A stretch of DNA of 64,000 nucleotides. Source: Nonomuraea endophytica. GTDB taxonomy: Bacteria; Actinomycetota; Actinomycetes; Streptosporangiales; Streptosporangiaceae. The notes under the pieces were generated by a model. That model was not told the DNA's origin. It saw only the letters and a program-made list of their open reading frames with translations, and searched no databases. Position numbers and translations under genes: made by a program. The stretch is taken from assembly GCF_014203235.1 (NCBI RefSeq), contig NZ_JACHIN010000018.1, positions 62,001 through 126,000 of the forward strand. Reading direction: 5' to 3'. Within the stretch, counting starts at the first letter, position 1. Every line of letters starts with the position of its first letter. Positions 27,789 to 35,948 of this stretch are shown here, in pieces.

Positions 27789-29312
27789 ATGGCTGCCGGA
27801 TTCGGGGACGAGGCGACACCCTCGGAGCTCCACGTGTTGTGGTCGCTCCGTGAGGACGTCCACCTCGAAGCCGCGCCAGAGAGTGGATCCCTGCTGGTGC
27901 ACAGCCGCTGGGGCGACATCGAGGTGGTCCAGCCGGACGAGGCGGTGTTCGGCGCGCTGCGGCGGATGAGCCTGGGGCCGACGCACCTGGAGAACGTGAT
28001 CAGCGGCGAGGCCGAGATGGCCGACCTCCTCCGCCTGCTGCAGCGCCTCGAACCGCTCGTGGTCCGGTCGCTGAGCGTGGACCGGGAGCAGCCGCTGGTG
28101 TCCGTGGTGCCGCTGACGCACCACTCGCGCTTCCACGTGACCCCGGTCGCCGCCGACGTGCCGATCCGCCTGTCCAGGTTCGCCGTCATCAGCACCAACG
28201 GCAGGGACTACCGTCTCGAATCGCCGCTGGCCCTGCACCGGGTGATCCTGCACAGCGCGGATGCCATGGGCCTGCTCGGCCATCTGCGGCGGCCGACCCG
28301 GCCCAGCGCGGTCCGTACGGCTTCGCCGTACTTCGAGGCCTTTGTCGCCTATCTGGCGGCGGCGGGGATGGTCGTGCGCGCGGAACGTGTCGAGGAGTTT
28401 CGCCCGGTGGAGTTCGCCGAGGACACCGACGACACGCTGATCTCGTGGTCACCCGTCGACCTGCTGTTTCACAGCCGTTCCACGCTGGGCAGGCACGATC
28501 GCGACTTCGGCGCGACCTATCCGGGCGGAGACCGGCACGGCGTCGAGCCCGTGGTCGTCTCGCGCGGCGACAACGGGCTCGTCAGGCTGTACCGGCCCAC
28601 GTGGGAGGCCCTGGTGGCGGCCGACCCGCCGCTCAGCGCGGCGGTGGAGGCGGTGGACGAGGCGCACCTGAGCTCCGGCCCGATCACCGCGCGCGAGCTC
28701 GGCGAGCTGCTCTACCGGGTGGCCAGGGTGCGTTCGCTGAGTGGCTCGCCGTACTCGCCGGAGGAGACCAGCGACCGTCCGTATCTGAGCATCGGCTCCG
28801 GCTATGAGCTGGAACTTTACGTCGCCGTGCGCGACTGCACCGGAATTGACGAGGGCATATATCACTACGACCCGCTGAACCACGGACTAAGGACAGTGGC
28901 GGGCGAAATACACTGGGTCGACGCCGCCCTGGAGAATGCCCGGCTGGCGGCCGGAATGCGTCAGCAGCCACCTGTTCTCGTCATTATCACCGCGCGTTTC
29001 CGCCGCGTGTCCTGGAAGTACAGCGGGATCAGTTACGCCTCGGTTCTGAAGAACGTCGGCATGCTCAGCCAGACGCTGTCGCTGGTGGCCGCTGGGCTGG
29101 GGCTGGGGGCGTATCCGCTGGAAAGCCTGGACATCGAGTTGTGGGCGCAGGCATTGGGCGCCGACTGGCGGGCCGAATCCAGTGTCGGGGGCCTTGTGCT
29201 CGGGAGAAAGCTGCTGACGAAAGACACCACGGCAATCGGTTGGCATCAAGTGAATGATGCGCACTGGGCGGACCTGGCGCGCCGATTGGTGCGCCCCGAC
29301 AAGGGACCTTGA
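27789..29312 (+). CDS. SagB-type FMN azoline dehydrogenase
   Basis: A 507-residue protein whose C-terminal half is a nitroreductase-fold SagB/McbC-type dehydrogenase that oxidises azolines to azoles with FMN. Visible are ITARELGELLYRVARV, GSGYELELYVAV, EGIYHYDPLNHGL and the Lys410-Tyr411 pair in SWKYSGISYASVLKNVGMLSQ, which corresponds to the catalytic Lys-Tyr of McbC. The N-terminal 200 residues are an extension common in actinobacterial TOMM dehydrogenases. The usual Arg-rich FMN phosphate motif near the start of the fold is weak. GTAGGAG precedes the ATG. Confidence 0.87.
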   Translation: MAAGFGDEATPSELHVLWSLREDVHLEAAPESGSLLVHSRWGDIEVVQPDEAVFGALRRMSLGPTHLENVISGEAEMADLLRLLQRLEPLVVRSLSVDREQPLVSVVPLTHHSRFHVTPVAADVPIRLSRFAVISTNGRDYRLESPLALHRVILHSADAMGLLGHLRRPTRPSAVRTASPYFEAFVAYLAAAGMVVRAERVEEFRPVEFAEDTDDTLISWSPVDLLFHSRSTLGRHDRDFGATYPGGDRHGVEPVVVSRGDNGLVRLYRPTWEALVAADPPLSAAVEAVDEAHLSSGPITARELGELLYRVARVRSLSGSPYSPEETSDRPYLSIGSGYELELYVAVRDCTGIDEGIYHYDPLNHGLRTVAGEIHWVDAALENARLAAGMRQQPPVLVIITARFRRVSWKYSGISYASVLKNVGMLSQTLSLVAAGLGLGAYPLESLDIELWAQALGADWRAESSVGGLVLGRKLLTKDTTAIGWHQVNDAHWADLARRLVRPDKGP

Positions 29313-29392
29313 ATGGCATATGGTGACAATATAGACTCGGCTGGCTAAACCCCGCGTACATGTCAGGAATGCGGCCGGGCCGCGGAGAGGGC

Positions 29393-31693
29393 ATGGCGAT
29401 GGGCGCGCTGGTGCACGATCGGGAGAGTGTGCGGCTCGAACCTGTGGAGCCGCGAGCGCGCCGCACGGCACGGGTCGTCACCGCCGTCGTCGCGGTCGGC
29501 TACGCCACCAACTCGCTGGTCACCGTGGTGGTCGGCGGCCTGCGCGGCACGGGCCTGCTCGCCTTCCTGGGCTGCCTGAGCGTCGTCGTCACGCTGCAAC
29601 TGGCCCACTCCAGCCCCGGCGCGCTCGCCTGGCCGCGGCCGGTCAGGTCCGTGACCCTCCTGGCGCAGGTGCTCGCCACCTTCGCCCCGGCCGCGTGGGT
29701 GGGGCCGCAGTTCGGCGCCGCCGCGGGCTTCGTCGCCGGCTCGATGCTGCTGGTGATCAGGAGCCGGGCCAGGTGGGCCCTCTACGCCGGGGTGGCGGCC
29801 GGAGTGTTCGTCGCGGCACTCCTGCAACAACAGGGATGGCAGGCGCTCAACCTCGCCTACGCCGTGCACTTCACGCTCCTGACCGGCCTGATGCTCTACG
29901 CGGTCGGCTCGCTGTCGGGGATCGTCGCCGAAGTGAGCGCCTCCCGCGGCGATCTGGTGCGGATGGCGGTCGTCCAGGAACGCCTGCGGGTCGCGCGCGA
30001 CCTGCACGACCTCGTCGGACACGACCTCTCCGCCATCACCCTGCGTTACGAGCTGGGCTACCGCCTGCTGCCCGCCGCCCGCGCGCGGGCCGCGACCGAA
30101 CTGCGCGACGTCCTCGATGTCGTACGGCGGGCCACGGCCGGAGTCCAGGCCGTCGCCGGAGGCAGCGGCCGGATCTCCCTGGCCACGGAGAAGAGCGCGG
30201 CACTCGCCACGCTGTCGAGCGCCCAGATCGAGGCGACGATCCGCATATCCGACGTCACGCTCACCGGACGCCTGGACGAAGTCATGGCGGTCGTCCTGCG
30301 CGAGGGCATCACCAACGTGCTGCACCACAGCAAGGCGCAGCAGTGCCAGGTCGAGCTGGTCGTCGAAGGCGACACCGTCCGCCTGCGGATGTCCAACGAC
30401 GGAGTGGACACCGTGCCCGAGGACCCGGCCGGCCGTGGCTGCGGACTGGGCAATCTGGCCGCCCGCCTGGCGGAGGTCGGCGGGCGGCTGACCACCAGAA
30501 GTCAGGGCGAGTGGTTCCACCTGACGGTCGAGGCCCCGGCTCGCCGGCAGGCCCCGGCCGCCGACCGCCATCAGCCGGACACCTCCCCGCGCGAACGCTG
30601 GCCGCGCGGAGCCGGCCCCGCGGAGCGGTGGGGGCCGAAGACGACCTCGGCCATCGTTCTCCTGGTGCTGTCCGGCTACGCGCTCACCATCCTGCTCAAC
30701 ATCGTCTGGACGGGACCGAGCGTCGCCGGCGCTCTGGGCGCCGCGGCCTGCGTGGTCACCATGCTGGTCATGCAACTGCTGCTCACCTTCGGACTCCTGC
30801 GCACGCCCTGGGCCCGCAGGGCGGCGATGGCCGGGCAGGCCGCGGTCACCTTCCTGCCGCTGCTCTGGCTGCACGCCCCCTGGGGCAGCATGGCCGGGTT
30901 CGTCGCGGGAGCCGTACTCCTGGAGCTGAGGGGAGTGCTGCGGTGGGCGCTGTACACCGCTTTGGGGGTTGTCGTCCTGACGCTGGCGGTCCTGACCGGG
31001 AGCAGCGTGAGCACCATCGCCTGGCTGACCATCTCCACCCTGCTCACCGGCCTCATCGTGTACGGCGTGAGCTGGCTGATGACCCTGGTGAGGGAGGCGC
31101 ACTCCGCGCGTACCGAGCTGACGGACGAGGCCGTCGAACACGAACGCCTGCGCATGGCACGCGAGCTCAACGAGGTGCTCGTGGACGGCCTGTCACAGGT
31201 GGCGCTCCGCGGCGTGCTGGCCTGCCGCCTCCTGAACGTGGCCCCGGAGCGCGCGCCGTCCGAGCTGGAGGGGATCCTCGAACTGCTCAGGCGCATGCTC
31301 GCCGACGTGCGCAACGTGGCCAGCGACTACCGCAACCTCTCCTTCACCGGCGAACTCGACTCCTCCCGCGCCATCCTGGCCGCCGCCGGGATCGAGGTCA
31401 CGATCGACCTCCACGGCCGGACCAGCGACCAGAAGGCCGACGCCGTACTGGCGACCATGCTCCGCGAAGCCGTCACCAACATCCTCCGGCACAGCACCGC
31501 CCGCCACTGCGTCATCAAGAGCGAGCAAGGCTCGCTCACCATCAGGAACGACGGCGTGGAGCCGTCATCCGGCCAGCCCGCGGTCCAGGACCAGCACGGC
31601 CTGGGTGACGTGGCGCGGCGCCTGGACGGCGTCGGCGGGCGGCTGACGGCCGACGTCGAAGACGGATGGTTCCAGGTAACCGCCTTCCTGTGA
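29393..31693 (+). CDS. Tandem-duplicated NarL/DesK-type histidine kinase, second unit degenerate
   Basis: A 766-residue protein made of two complete sensor-kinase units in a row, each with several membrane segments, a HisKA_3 dimerisation helix and an HATPase domain. In unit 1 the phospho-acceptor motif is ARDLHDLVGHDLS with His205. In unit 2 the matching sequence is ARELNEVLVDGLS, with Asn593 in place of His. Both units keep an N-box (REGITNVLHHS, REAVTNILRHS) and a glycine box. So unit 2 may bind ATP but cannot autophosphorylate. I chose the ATG at 29393 (GGAG upstream) over 29360. It lies 80 bp after the dehydrogenase and 74 bp before the regulator. Confidence 0.85.
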   Translation: MAMGALVHDRESVRLEPVEPRARRTARVVTAVVAVGYATNSLVTVVVGGLRGTGLLAFLGCLSVVVTLQLAHSSPGALAWPRPVRSVTLLAQVLATFAPAAWVGPQFGAAAGFVAGSMLLVIRSRARWALYAGVAAGVFVAALLQQQGWQALNLAYAVHFTLLTGLMLYAVGSLSGIVAEVSASRGDLVRMAVVQERLRVARDLHDLVGHDLSAITLRYELGYRLLPAARARAATELRDVLDVVRRATAGVQAVAGGSGRISLATEKSAALATLSSAQIEATIRISDVTLTGRLDEVMAVVLREGITNVLHHSKAQQCQVELVVEGDTVRLRMSNDGVDTVPEDPAGRGCGLGNLAARLAEVGGRLTTRSQGEWFHLTVEAPARRQAPAADRHQPDTSPRERWPRGAGPAERWGPKTTSAIVLLVLSGYALTILLNIVWTGPSVAGALGAAACVVTMLVMQLLLTFGLLRTPWARRAAMAGQAAVTFLPLLWLHAPWGSMAGFVAGAVLLELRGVLRWALYTALGVVVLTLAVLTGSSVSTIAWLTISTLLTGLIVYGVSWLMTLVREAHSARTELTDEAVEHERLRMARELNEVLVDGLSQVALRGVLACRLLNVAPERAPSELEGILELLRRMLADVRNVASDYRNLSFTGELDSSRAILAAAGIEVTIDLHGRTSDQKADAVLATMLREAVTNILRHSTARHCVIKSEQGSLTIRNDGVEPSSGQPAVQDQHGLGDVARRLDGVGGRLTADVEDGWFQVTAFL

Positions 31694-31767
31694 AAGTCCC
31701 GCAGGCAGGTTGCCGTATACGCTGATGCTTATACGCTCCATGAAATGGAATGGGCGAGGGGGCGTGG

Positions 31768-32382
31768 ATGCTGCACTTAAAAGTGCTGATCGCCGAGGAC
31801 GTGCACATGGTGCGGGGCGCGCTGGCCGCCCTCCTTTCCCTGGAGCCCGACCTCACCGTCGTCGCCGAGGTCGACAGCGGCGACATGATCGTGCCCGTGG
31901 CGCTCAAGACCAGTCCCGACGTGGCCGTCATCGACATCGACCTGCCGAAGATGGACGGCCTGACCGCCGCGCAGATCCTCCACGAAAAGCTGCCCACCTG
32001 CCGCACGCTGATCGTCACCGGCATGGGCAGGCCGGGCACGCTCAGGCGGGCGCTCGCCGTCTCGGTGTCCGGCTTCCTCCTCAAGGAGGCCCCCGCCGAC
32101 CAGCTCGCCGCCGCCGTCCGCGGGGTGGCGGCCGGGCGGCGCATCGTCGATCCGCAGCTCGCGTTATCCGCCTGGGACATCGGGGAGAACCCGCTCTCGG
32201 CGCGCGAGATCGAGATCCTGCACCTGGCCGCCAAGGGCGTGGAACCCGAGGAGATCGCCGCCACCCTCCACCTGTCGGTGGGCACGGTCCGCAACTACCT
32301 GACGAAGATCCTCACCAAGCTGAACGCCCGCAACCGGGTCCACGCCATCCGCATCGCCACCGACGCGGGCTGGATCTCCTGA
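31768..32382 (+). CDS. NarL/DesR-family response regulator
   Basis: A 204-residue regulator with a receiver domain (phospho-acceptor Asp56 in AVIDIDLPKMDG, Lys in FLLKEAP) and a C-terminal LuxR-type helix-turn-helix (LSAREIEILHLAAKG, then LHLSVGTVRNYLTKIL). GAGGGGG precedes the ATG at 31768; an in-frame ATG at 31750 is less well placed. It follows the tandem kinase and is its presumed partner. The pair may control the RiPP cassette or the wider locus. Confidence 0.88.
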   Translation: MLHLKVLIAEDVHMVRGALAALLSLEPDLTVVAEVDSGDMIVPVALKTSPDVAVIDIDLPKMDGLTAAQILHEKLPTCRTLIVTGMGRPGTLRRALAVSVSGFLLKEAPADQLAAAVRGVAAGRRIVDPQLALSAWDIGENPLSAREIEILHLAAKGVEPEEIAATLHLSVGTVRNYLTKILTKLNARNRVHAIRIATDAGWIS

Positions 32383-32395
32383 CACGTTTGATCTT

Positions 32396-32626
32396 CCTGG
32401 ACGCCCCCTCGGCAGGTTCAGCCCTGCGCGACCTCGCCGCGATGCTCAAGGTGATGCACCGCCACCACGCCCCCGCTATGGCCGGGTGGACCTGCTGGAG
32501 CAGGGTGTCACCTCGTGCGGGGCTCTGGTGCTCGAACGTGCCAGGCGGGACCTGGAGGAGGCGGCCGAGCGGGACGGCAGGATCGCGGAACACAACACCG
32601 AGGAGGCGCTGGCGCTCCTGCCGTGA
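32396..32626 (+). pseudogene. Coding-like remnant of unknown gene, frameshifted
   Basis: The 316-bp gap between the response regulator and the protoglobin holds sequence with coding character but no intact ORF. One frame reads ALRDLAAMLKVMHRHHAP up to about 32475. After a shift another frame reads RYGRVDLLEQGVTSCGALVL and runs to a TGA at 32626. The two parts could join by a single frameshift. I do not recognise the family. It is probably the decayed 3' end of a lost gene. Confidence 0.3.
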
Positions 32627-32698
32627 GACCGCGGATGGCCATGTCGTCGACCGCGCCGAAACGGTCGACACGATCAGTCCTCATGGCCGGCGGTGGAG

Positions 32699-33289
32699 TT
32701 ACCAGGCGGGGCCGGCGTAGGGCTGCGACCACAGGGCGATCTGCAGGGTCACGGCTTTGAACCAGGCCTGGAACATGGCCTCGACCTGGTCCTCGTCGTG
32801 GCCGTCCGCGGCCAGGAAGGGCCGGATCGTCGCGGTGATCGGGTAGATGAACGCGATGAGGTAGCGCAGCGGGATGTCGGGCACCGAGTCGGCCCGATCG
32901 GTGTGGTTCTTCTTCTCCCGGGTGTGGCGCAGGGCGATCTCATGCTGGTAGGCCAGCCAGCGCTGGTCGTACGGACGGGTGCAGGTGTCGATGATCCAGC
33001 GGCCGAAACGCGCGCGCACGCGGGCGAGGTACTCGCCGATCGGCTCACCGGCGGGCGTGGAGAAGTAGGCGAGCAGATGCGGGTGCGAGCCGACGAAGCC
33101 GTACCAGACGTCGAGGATTTGCTCGATCTGTCCGCCGAGGACTTCTCCGGCGATCTTCAGCGCGGCCTGGTCGTCCGGGCCGAACAGTACGCCGGCCTGC
33201 AGCTTGGCGAGGTCGTCCAAGGTGACCGGTGATGCGGCGAGTGCCGGGTCGTCGTGGGCGTATCCGGGGATCGGGCTTGTGGTGCTCAT
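32699..33289 (-). CDS. Protoglobin-domain heme protein
   Basis: A 196-residue protoglobin, strikingly like the archaeal Methanosarcina protein in segments such as EILDVWYGFVGSHPHLLAYF, YDQRWLAYQHEIALRH, IAFIYPITATIRPFL and AWFKAVTLQIALW. His122 in ALRHTREKKNHTD matches the proximal heme His. Protoglobins bind O2, CO and NO; a free-standing one has no output domain, so detoxification or gas binding is plausible. GAGGAGCC lies before the ATG. Its promoter carries the same palindrome as the MarR gene upstream on the same strand, so it is probably under MarR control. Confidence 0.93.
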   Translation of the reverse strand: MSTTSPIPGYAHDDPALAASPVTLDDLAKLQAGVLFGPDDQAALKIAGEVLGGQIEQILDVWYGFVGSHPHLLAYFSTPAGEPIGEYLARVRARFGRWIIDTCTRPYDQRWLAYQHEIALRHTREKKNHTDRADSVPDIPLRYLIAFIYPITATIRPFLAADGHDEDQVEAMFQAWFKAVTLQIALWSQPYAGPAW

Positions 33290-33357
33290 CTGGCTCCTCG
33301 GTCGTGTCGGGTGGATGAGGATTCGGCCGGCCTGCAGAGAGCATGTCACACTATTGA

Positions 33358-33368
33358 TAGGACTCCTA
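33358..33368. promoter_or_regulatory. MarR operator, protoglobin promoter copy
   Basis: Perfect palindrome TAGGA-C-TCCTA, 69 bp upstream of the protoglobin start. The 13-base string GATAGGACTCCTA around it is repeated exactly at 34077-34089 in front of the MarR gene. Confidence 0.7.
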
Positions 33369-33423
33369 CCTACTTTCGGCCATCGGTTCCCGGCCCACTG
33401 ATCGAAAGGGCGATCTGGGCTGG

Positions 33424-34062
33424 CTATGCCGTGGCCGGCTGGTGTTCGGGGCAGTCGATGCGTAGGTCCGTCAGGGGCAGCGGCGCCCGCAGCAGGTGGC
33501 AGTGGTGCGGAGCGGCGGAGTCGGCGTGGGCGTGGGACTCGAAGAAGCGGCAGGTCGTGCACGTCCGCACGACGCTCACCACGCCCCGGCGCTGCAGGTC
33601 CGCGATCACCTGCAGCAGGCTGTGCAGCGTCGTCGCCCGGTCCGCGACCGGCAGCCTCGCGAACGCCTCCAGCAGCGGCCCGTCCCATGGCGCGAGCTGA
33701 CGCGCGACCTCCTGGCCGTCGTCGGTCAGGGCGAGCAGCCGCCGGCGCCCGTCCGGGCCCGGCGAGCGCGCCACGAGCCCCTTGCGCTCCAGTGCGGCGA
33801 CGGCGTCCGACAAGGTCGGCGAGGTGACGTCGAACTCCGCGGCCAGTGCGCTCACCTCCCGGCGAGCCGCAGGCTTGCGGACGAGAGCGAGCACCGTCTG
33901 CTGCTGCAGCGGAGACAACCCGCGCTCGCGGGCGCTGCTCTGGGCGAGCGAGCGCAAGCCATGCCCGAGGCGCTCGACCGCGTCGGCCAGCCGCCGTTCC
34001 AGGTCTCCCGCGCCGTGCGCCAGGCTGCCCATGCCGCCGGTCTCCGTCACATGCTCGGTCAT
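33424..34062 (-). CDS. MarR-family regulator with Cys-rich C-terminal tail
   Basis: A 212-residue winged-helix regulator. The MarR core has LSPLQQQTVLALVRKPAARREVSALAAEFDVTSPTLSDAVAALERKGLVARSPGPDGRRRLLALT. Beyond the usual length, the C terminus adds a Cys/His-rich module (RTCTTCRFFESHAHA, then PHHCHLL and LRIDCPEH) able to hold a metal or iron-sulfur cluster with four Cys. I chose the ATG at 34062; a TTG at 34074 is possible. The palindrome TAGGACTCCTA lies just upstream of its start and again before the protoglobin, so it likely represses both. The tail could sense NO or redox state, which is inference. Confidence 0.87.
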   Translation of the reverse strand: MTEHVTETGGMGSLAHGAGDLERRLADAVERLGHGLRSLAQSSARERGLSPLQQQTVLALVRKPAARREVSALAAEFDVTSPTLSDAVAALERKGLVARSPGPDGRRRLLALTDDGQEVARQLAPWDGPLLEAFARLPVADRATTLHSLLQVIADLQRRGVVSVVRTCTTCRFFESHAHADSAAPHHCHLLRAPLPLTDLRIDCPEHQPATA

Positions 34063-34078
34063 GCACCCGCCCAAAAGA

Positions 34079-34089
34079 TAGGACTCCTA
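34079..34089. promoter_or_regulatory. MarR operator, autoregulatory copy
   Basis: Palindrome TAGGA-C-TCCTA, 17 bp upstream of the MarR start codon and identical to that at 33358-33368. A site this close to the start codon would block transcription initiation, so negative autoregulation is expected. Confidence 0.7.
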
Positions 34090-34156
34090 ACCCCACCAAG
34101 GATACGGGCGAGGCGTGTCCGGCGAGCAGGACTCACGACCCGAGCAGCGGGCCGGA

Positions 34157-34522
34157 TCAGGTGGTGTGGCGGGCCCGGACCACGGCCAGCCCGCCGAGAA
34201 TCAGGGCGATCAGCCCGACCACCAGGTCCACGAAGCCTCCGACGATGCCGTAGCCGGTGCCGGGCCCACCCTTGGCGGCGGCCACGACCAGGGCCCCGAT
34301 CACCATGCCGGCCAGTCCAGCCACCAGCGCCATGGTCGCCCCCTTTCTCCAGGGACCGGTACCGGACCGGCCGGTGGAGCGGGCCAGGGCCAGCCCACCC
34401 AGGACCACGCCGACCAGCCCTATCGCTCCGGCGATCACGGACCAGAGACGGCCGGAGGTCAGGTCGTACGCGCCCACCGGAACAGCCGCCGATGTGGCGA
34501 TGAGCAAGGGAGGGACGGACAT
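34157..34522 (-). CDS. DUF6223-family small membrane protein
   Basis: A 121-residue protein with about four hydrophobic segments. It starts MSVPPLLIATSAAVPVGAYD and contains TSGRLWSVIAGAIGLVGVVLGG and ALVAGLAGMVIGALVVAAAKGGPGTGYGIVGG, a pattern I associate with actinobacterial DUF6223. AAAGGAG stands 6 nt before the ATG. Function is unknown. It is divergent from the two-component kinase at 34710, with 187 bp between them, an arrangement that suggests it may be regulated by that system. Confidence 0.7.
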   Translation of the reverse strand: MSVPPLLIATSAAVPVGAYDLTSGRLWSVIAGAIGLVGVVLGGLALARSTGRSGTGPWRKGATMALVAGLAGMVIGALVVAAAKGGPGTGYGIVGGFVDLVVGLIALILGGLAVVRARHTT

Positions 34523-34709
34523 GATCGCTCCTTTCGGTATTCGAGATGAGTCGATCGTCTCCGCGTCGAAGCGGCCGCGCCTGCGACAGGGGATGGCAGC
34601 CTCTACGCCGTTCGGCGTGGACGACGGCAACCCGTCTACGCTCGTTGTCGTAGGTGGTCGCGCCTTGCGGCGGAGGGGTTGTCGCGCGTGGCGACCGTAG
34701 GATCGCCGC

Positions 34710-35948
34710 ATGGAACACCGCGTCGTGCCGTTACGCCTGCCCGCGCGGGCGCAGGACGTGTTGCTCGCGGTGTTCATCACCGTCATGCAGGTTCAGGGCA
34801 CGGTGGTGCGGAATGCCGGTGAGGTGGTGCAGCGGCCGCTGACCGACCTGGGGTACGCGGGCTACGGCCTGCTGGTCGCCAGTGGCCTGGTCCTTGTGGT
34901 GCGCCGCCGGTGGCCGGTGGCGGTGTTCCTCGCCACGGCGCTGGCCAGCCTGGTGTACTACGCCCTGGACTTTCCCGACGGGCCCGGCTGGCTCGGGCTC
35001 TTCGTCGCCCTGTACACCCTCACGGCCTACGGTGACGGGCGGCGGTCGCTGGTGATCGCCGGAGTGGGCATCACGGTGCTCACCGCCTGCTGGCTGGTCG
35101 CCGCGGCCGACATCGAGCCGCGCGCGGCCATCGGGTGGGTGTTCTTCCGCATCGGCGCCTCGGTCATGAGCGCGGCCCTCGGCGAGTCCGTCCGTTCCCG
35201 CCGGGTCATCGCGGCCGACGCCCAGCAGCGCGCCGAGCTCGCCGAACGCACGCGTGAGGAGGAAGCGCGGGCGCGAGCCGACGCGGAGCGGCTGCGGATC
35301 GCCCGCGAGGTGCACGACACCGTCGCGCATGCCATAGCGATCATCAACGTGCAGTCCGGTGTCACCGCGCACGTGCTCGACAAGCGGCCAGAGGTGGCGC
35401 GCGAGGCGCTGCGGGTCATCGAACAGACCAGTTCGCGGGCGCTGGGCGAGATGCGGGCCATTCTCGGGGTACTGCGCGGCGACGACGGTGACCACGACGG
35501 GCGCAAGCCGTACCCCGGACTGGGACAGATCGGCGAACTGACCGCCAAGGCGCGCGCGGCCGGACTCGACCTCAGGGTTGAGGAGATCTCGCCCGCGGTG
35601 CCGGTGCCGAGCGCGGTGAGCGGCGCCGCCTACCGCATCGTGCAGGAATCGATCACCAACGTGATCCGCCACGCCGGCCCGACCCGGGTGACGGTGGCGT
35701 TGAAGGCCGGGGCCGAGGACTTGGAGGTCCGGGTGAGCGATGAGGGACCCCAGACCCCCTCGGGCAATGACCGCGCGAACCCGCCGACCCGGGACCCGGT
35801 CAGCCTGGCCGAGCCCGGCCGGGGCATCATCGGCATGCGCGAGCGCTGCCAGTTGCTGGGCGGAGAACTCGACGCCGGGCCGCTTCCCGGCGGCGGGTTC
35901 GAGGTCAACGCCCGGCTGCCCCTCGTCCCGAACGGGTCAGCCGCATGA
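34710..35948 (+). CDS. DesK/NarL-type sensor histidine kinase
   Basis: A 412-residue kinase with four or five membrane segments in residues 15-160, a HisKA_3 domain with His202 in REVHDTVAHAIAIINVQSG, and an HATPase domain with N-box QESITNVIRHAG and glycine box GRGIIGMRERCQLLGG. It senses an unknown signal and phosphorylates the regulator whose start overlaps its stop (ATGA). The pair stands on its own between the MarR region and the next kinases. Confidence 0.93.
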   Translation: MEHRVVPLRLPARAQDVLLAVFITVMQVQGTVVRNAGEVVQRPLTDLGYAGYGLLVASGLVLVVRRRWPVAVFLATALASLVYYALDFPDGPGWLGLFVALYTLTAYGDGRRSLVIAGVGITVLTACWLVAAADIEPRAAIGWVFFRIGASVMSAALGESVRSRRVIAADAQQRAELAERTREEEARARADAERLRIAREVHDTVAHAIAIINVQSGVTAHVLDKRPEVAREALRVIEQTSSRALGEMRAILGVLRGDDGDHDGRKPYPGLGQIGELTAKARAAGLDLRVEEISPAVPVPSAVSGAAYRIVQESITNVIRHAGPTRVTVALKAGAEDLEVRVSDEGPQTPSGNDRANPPTRDPVSLAEPGRGIIGMRERCQLLGGELDAGPLPGGGFEVNARLPLVPNGSAA

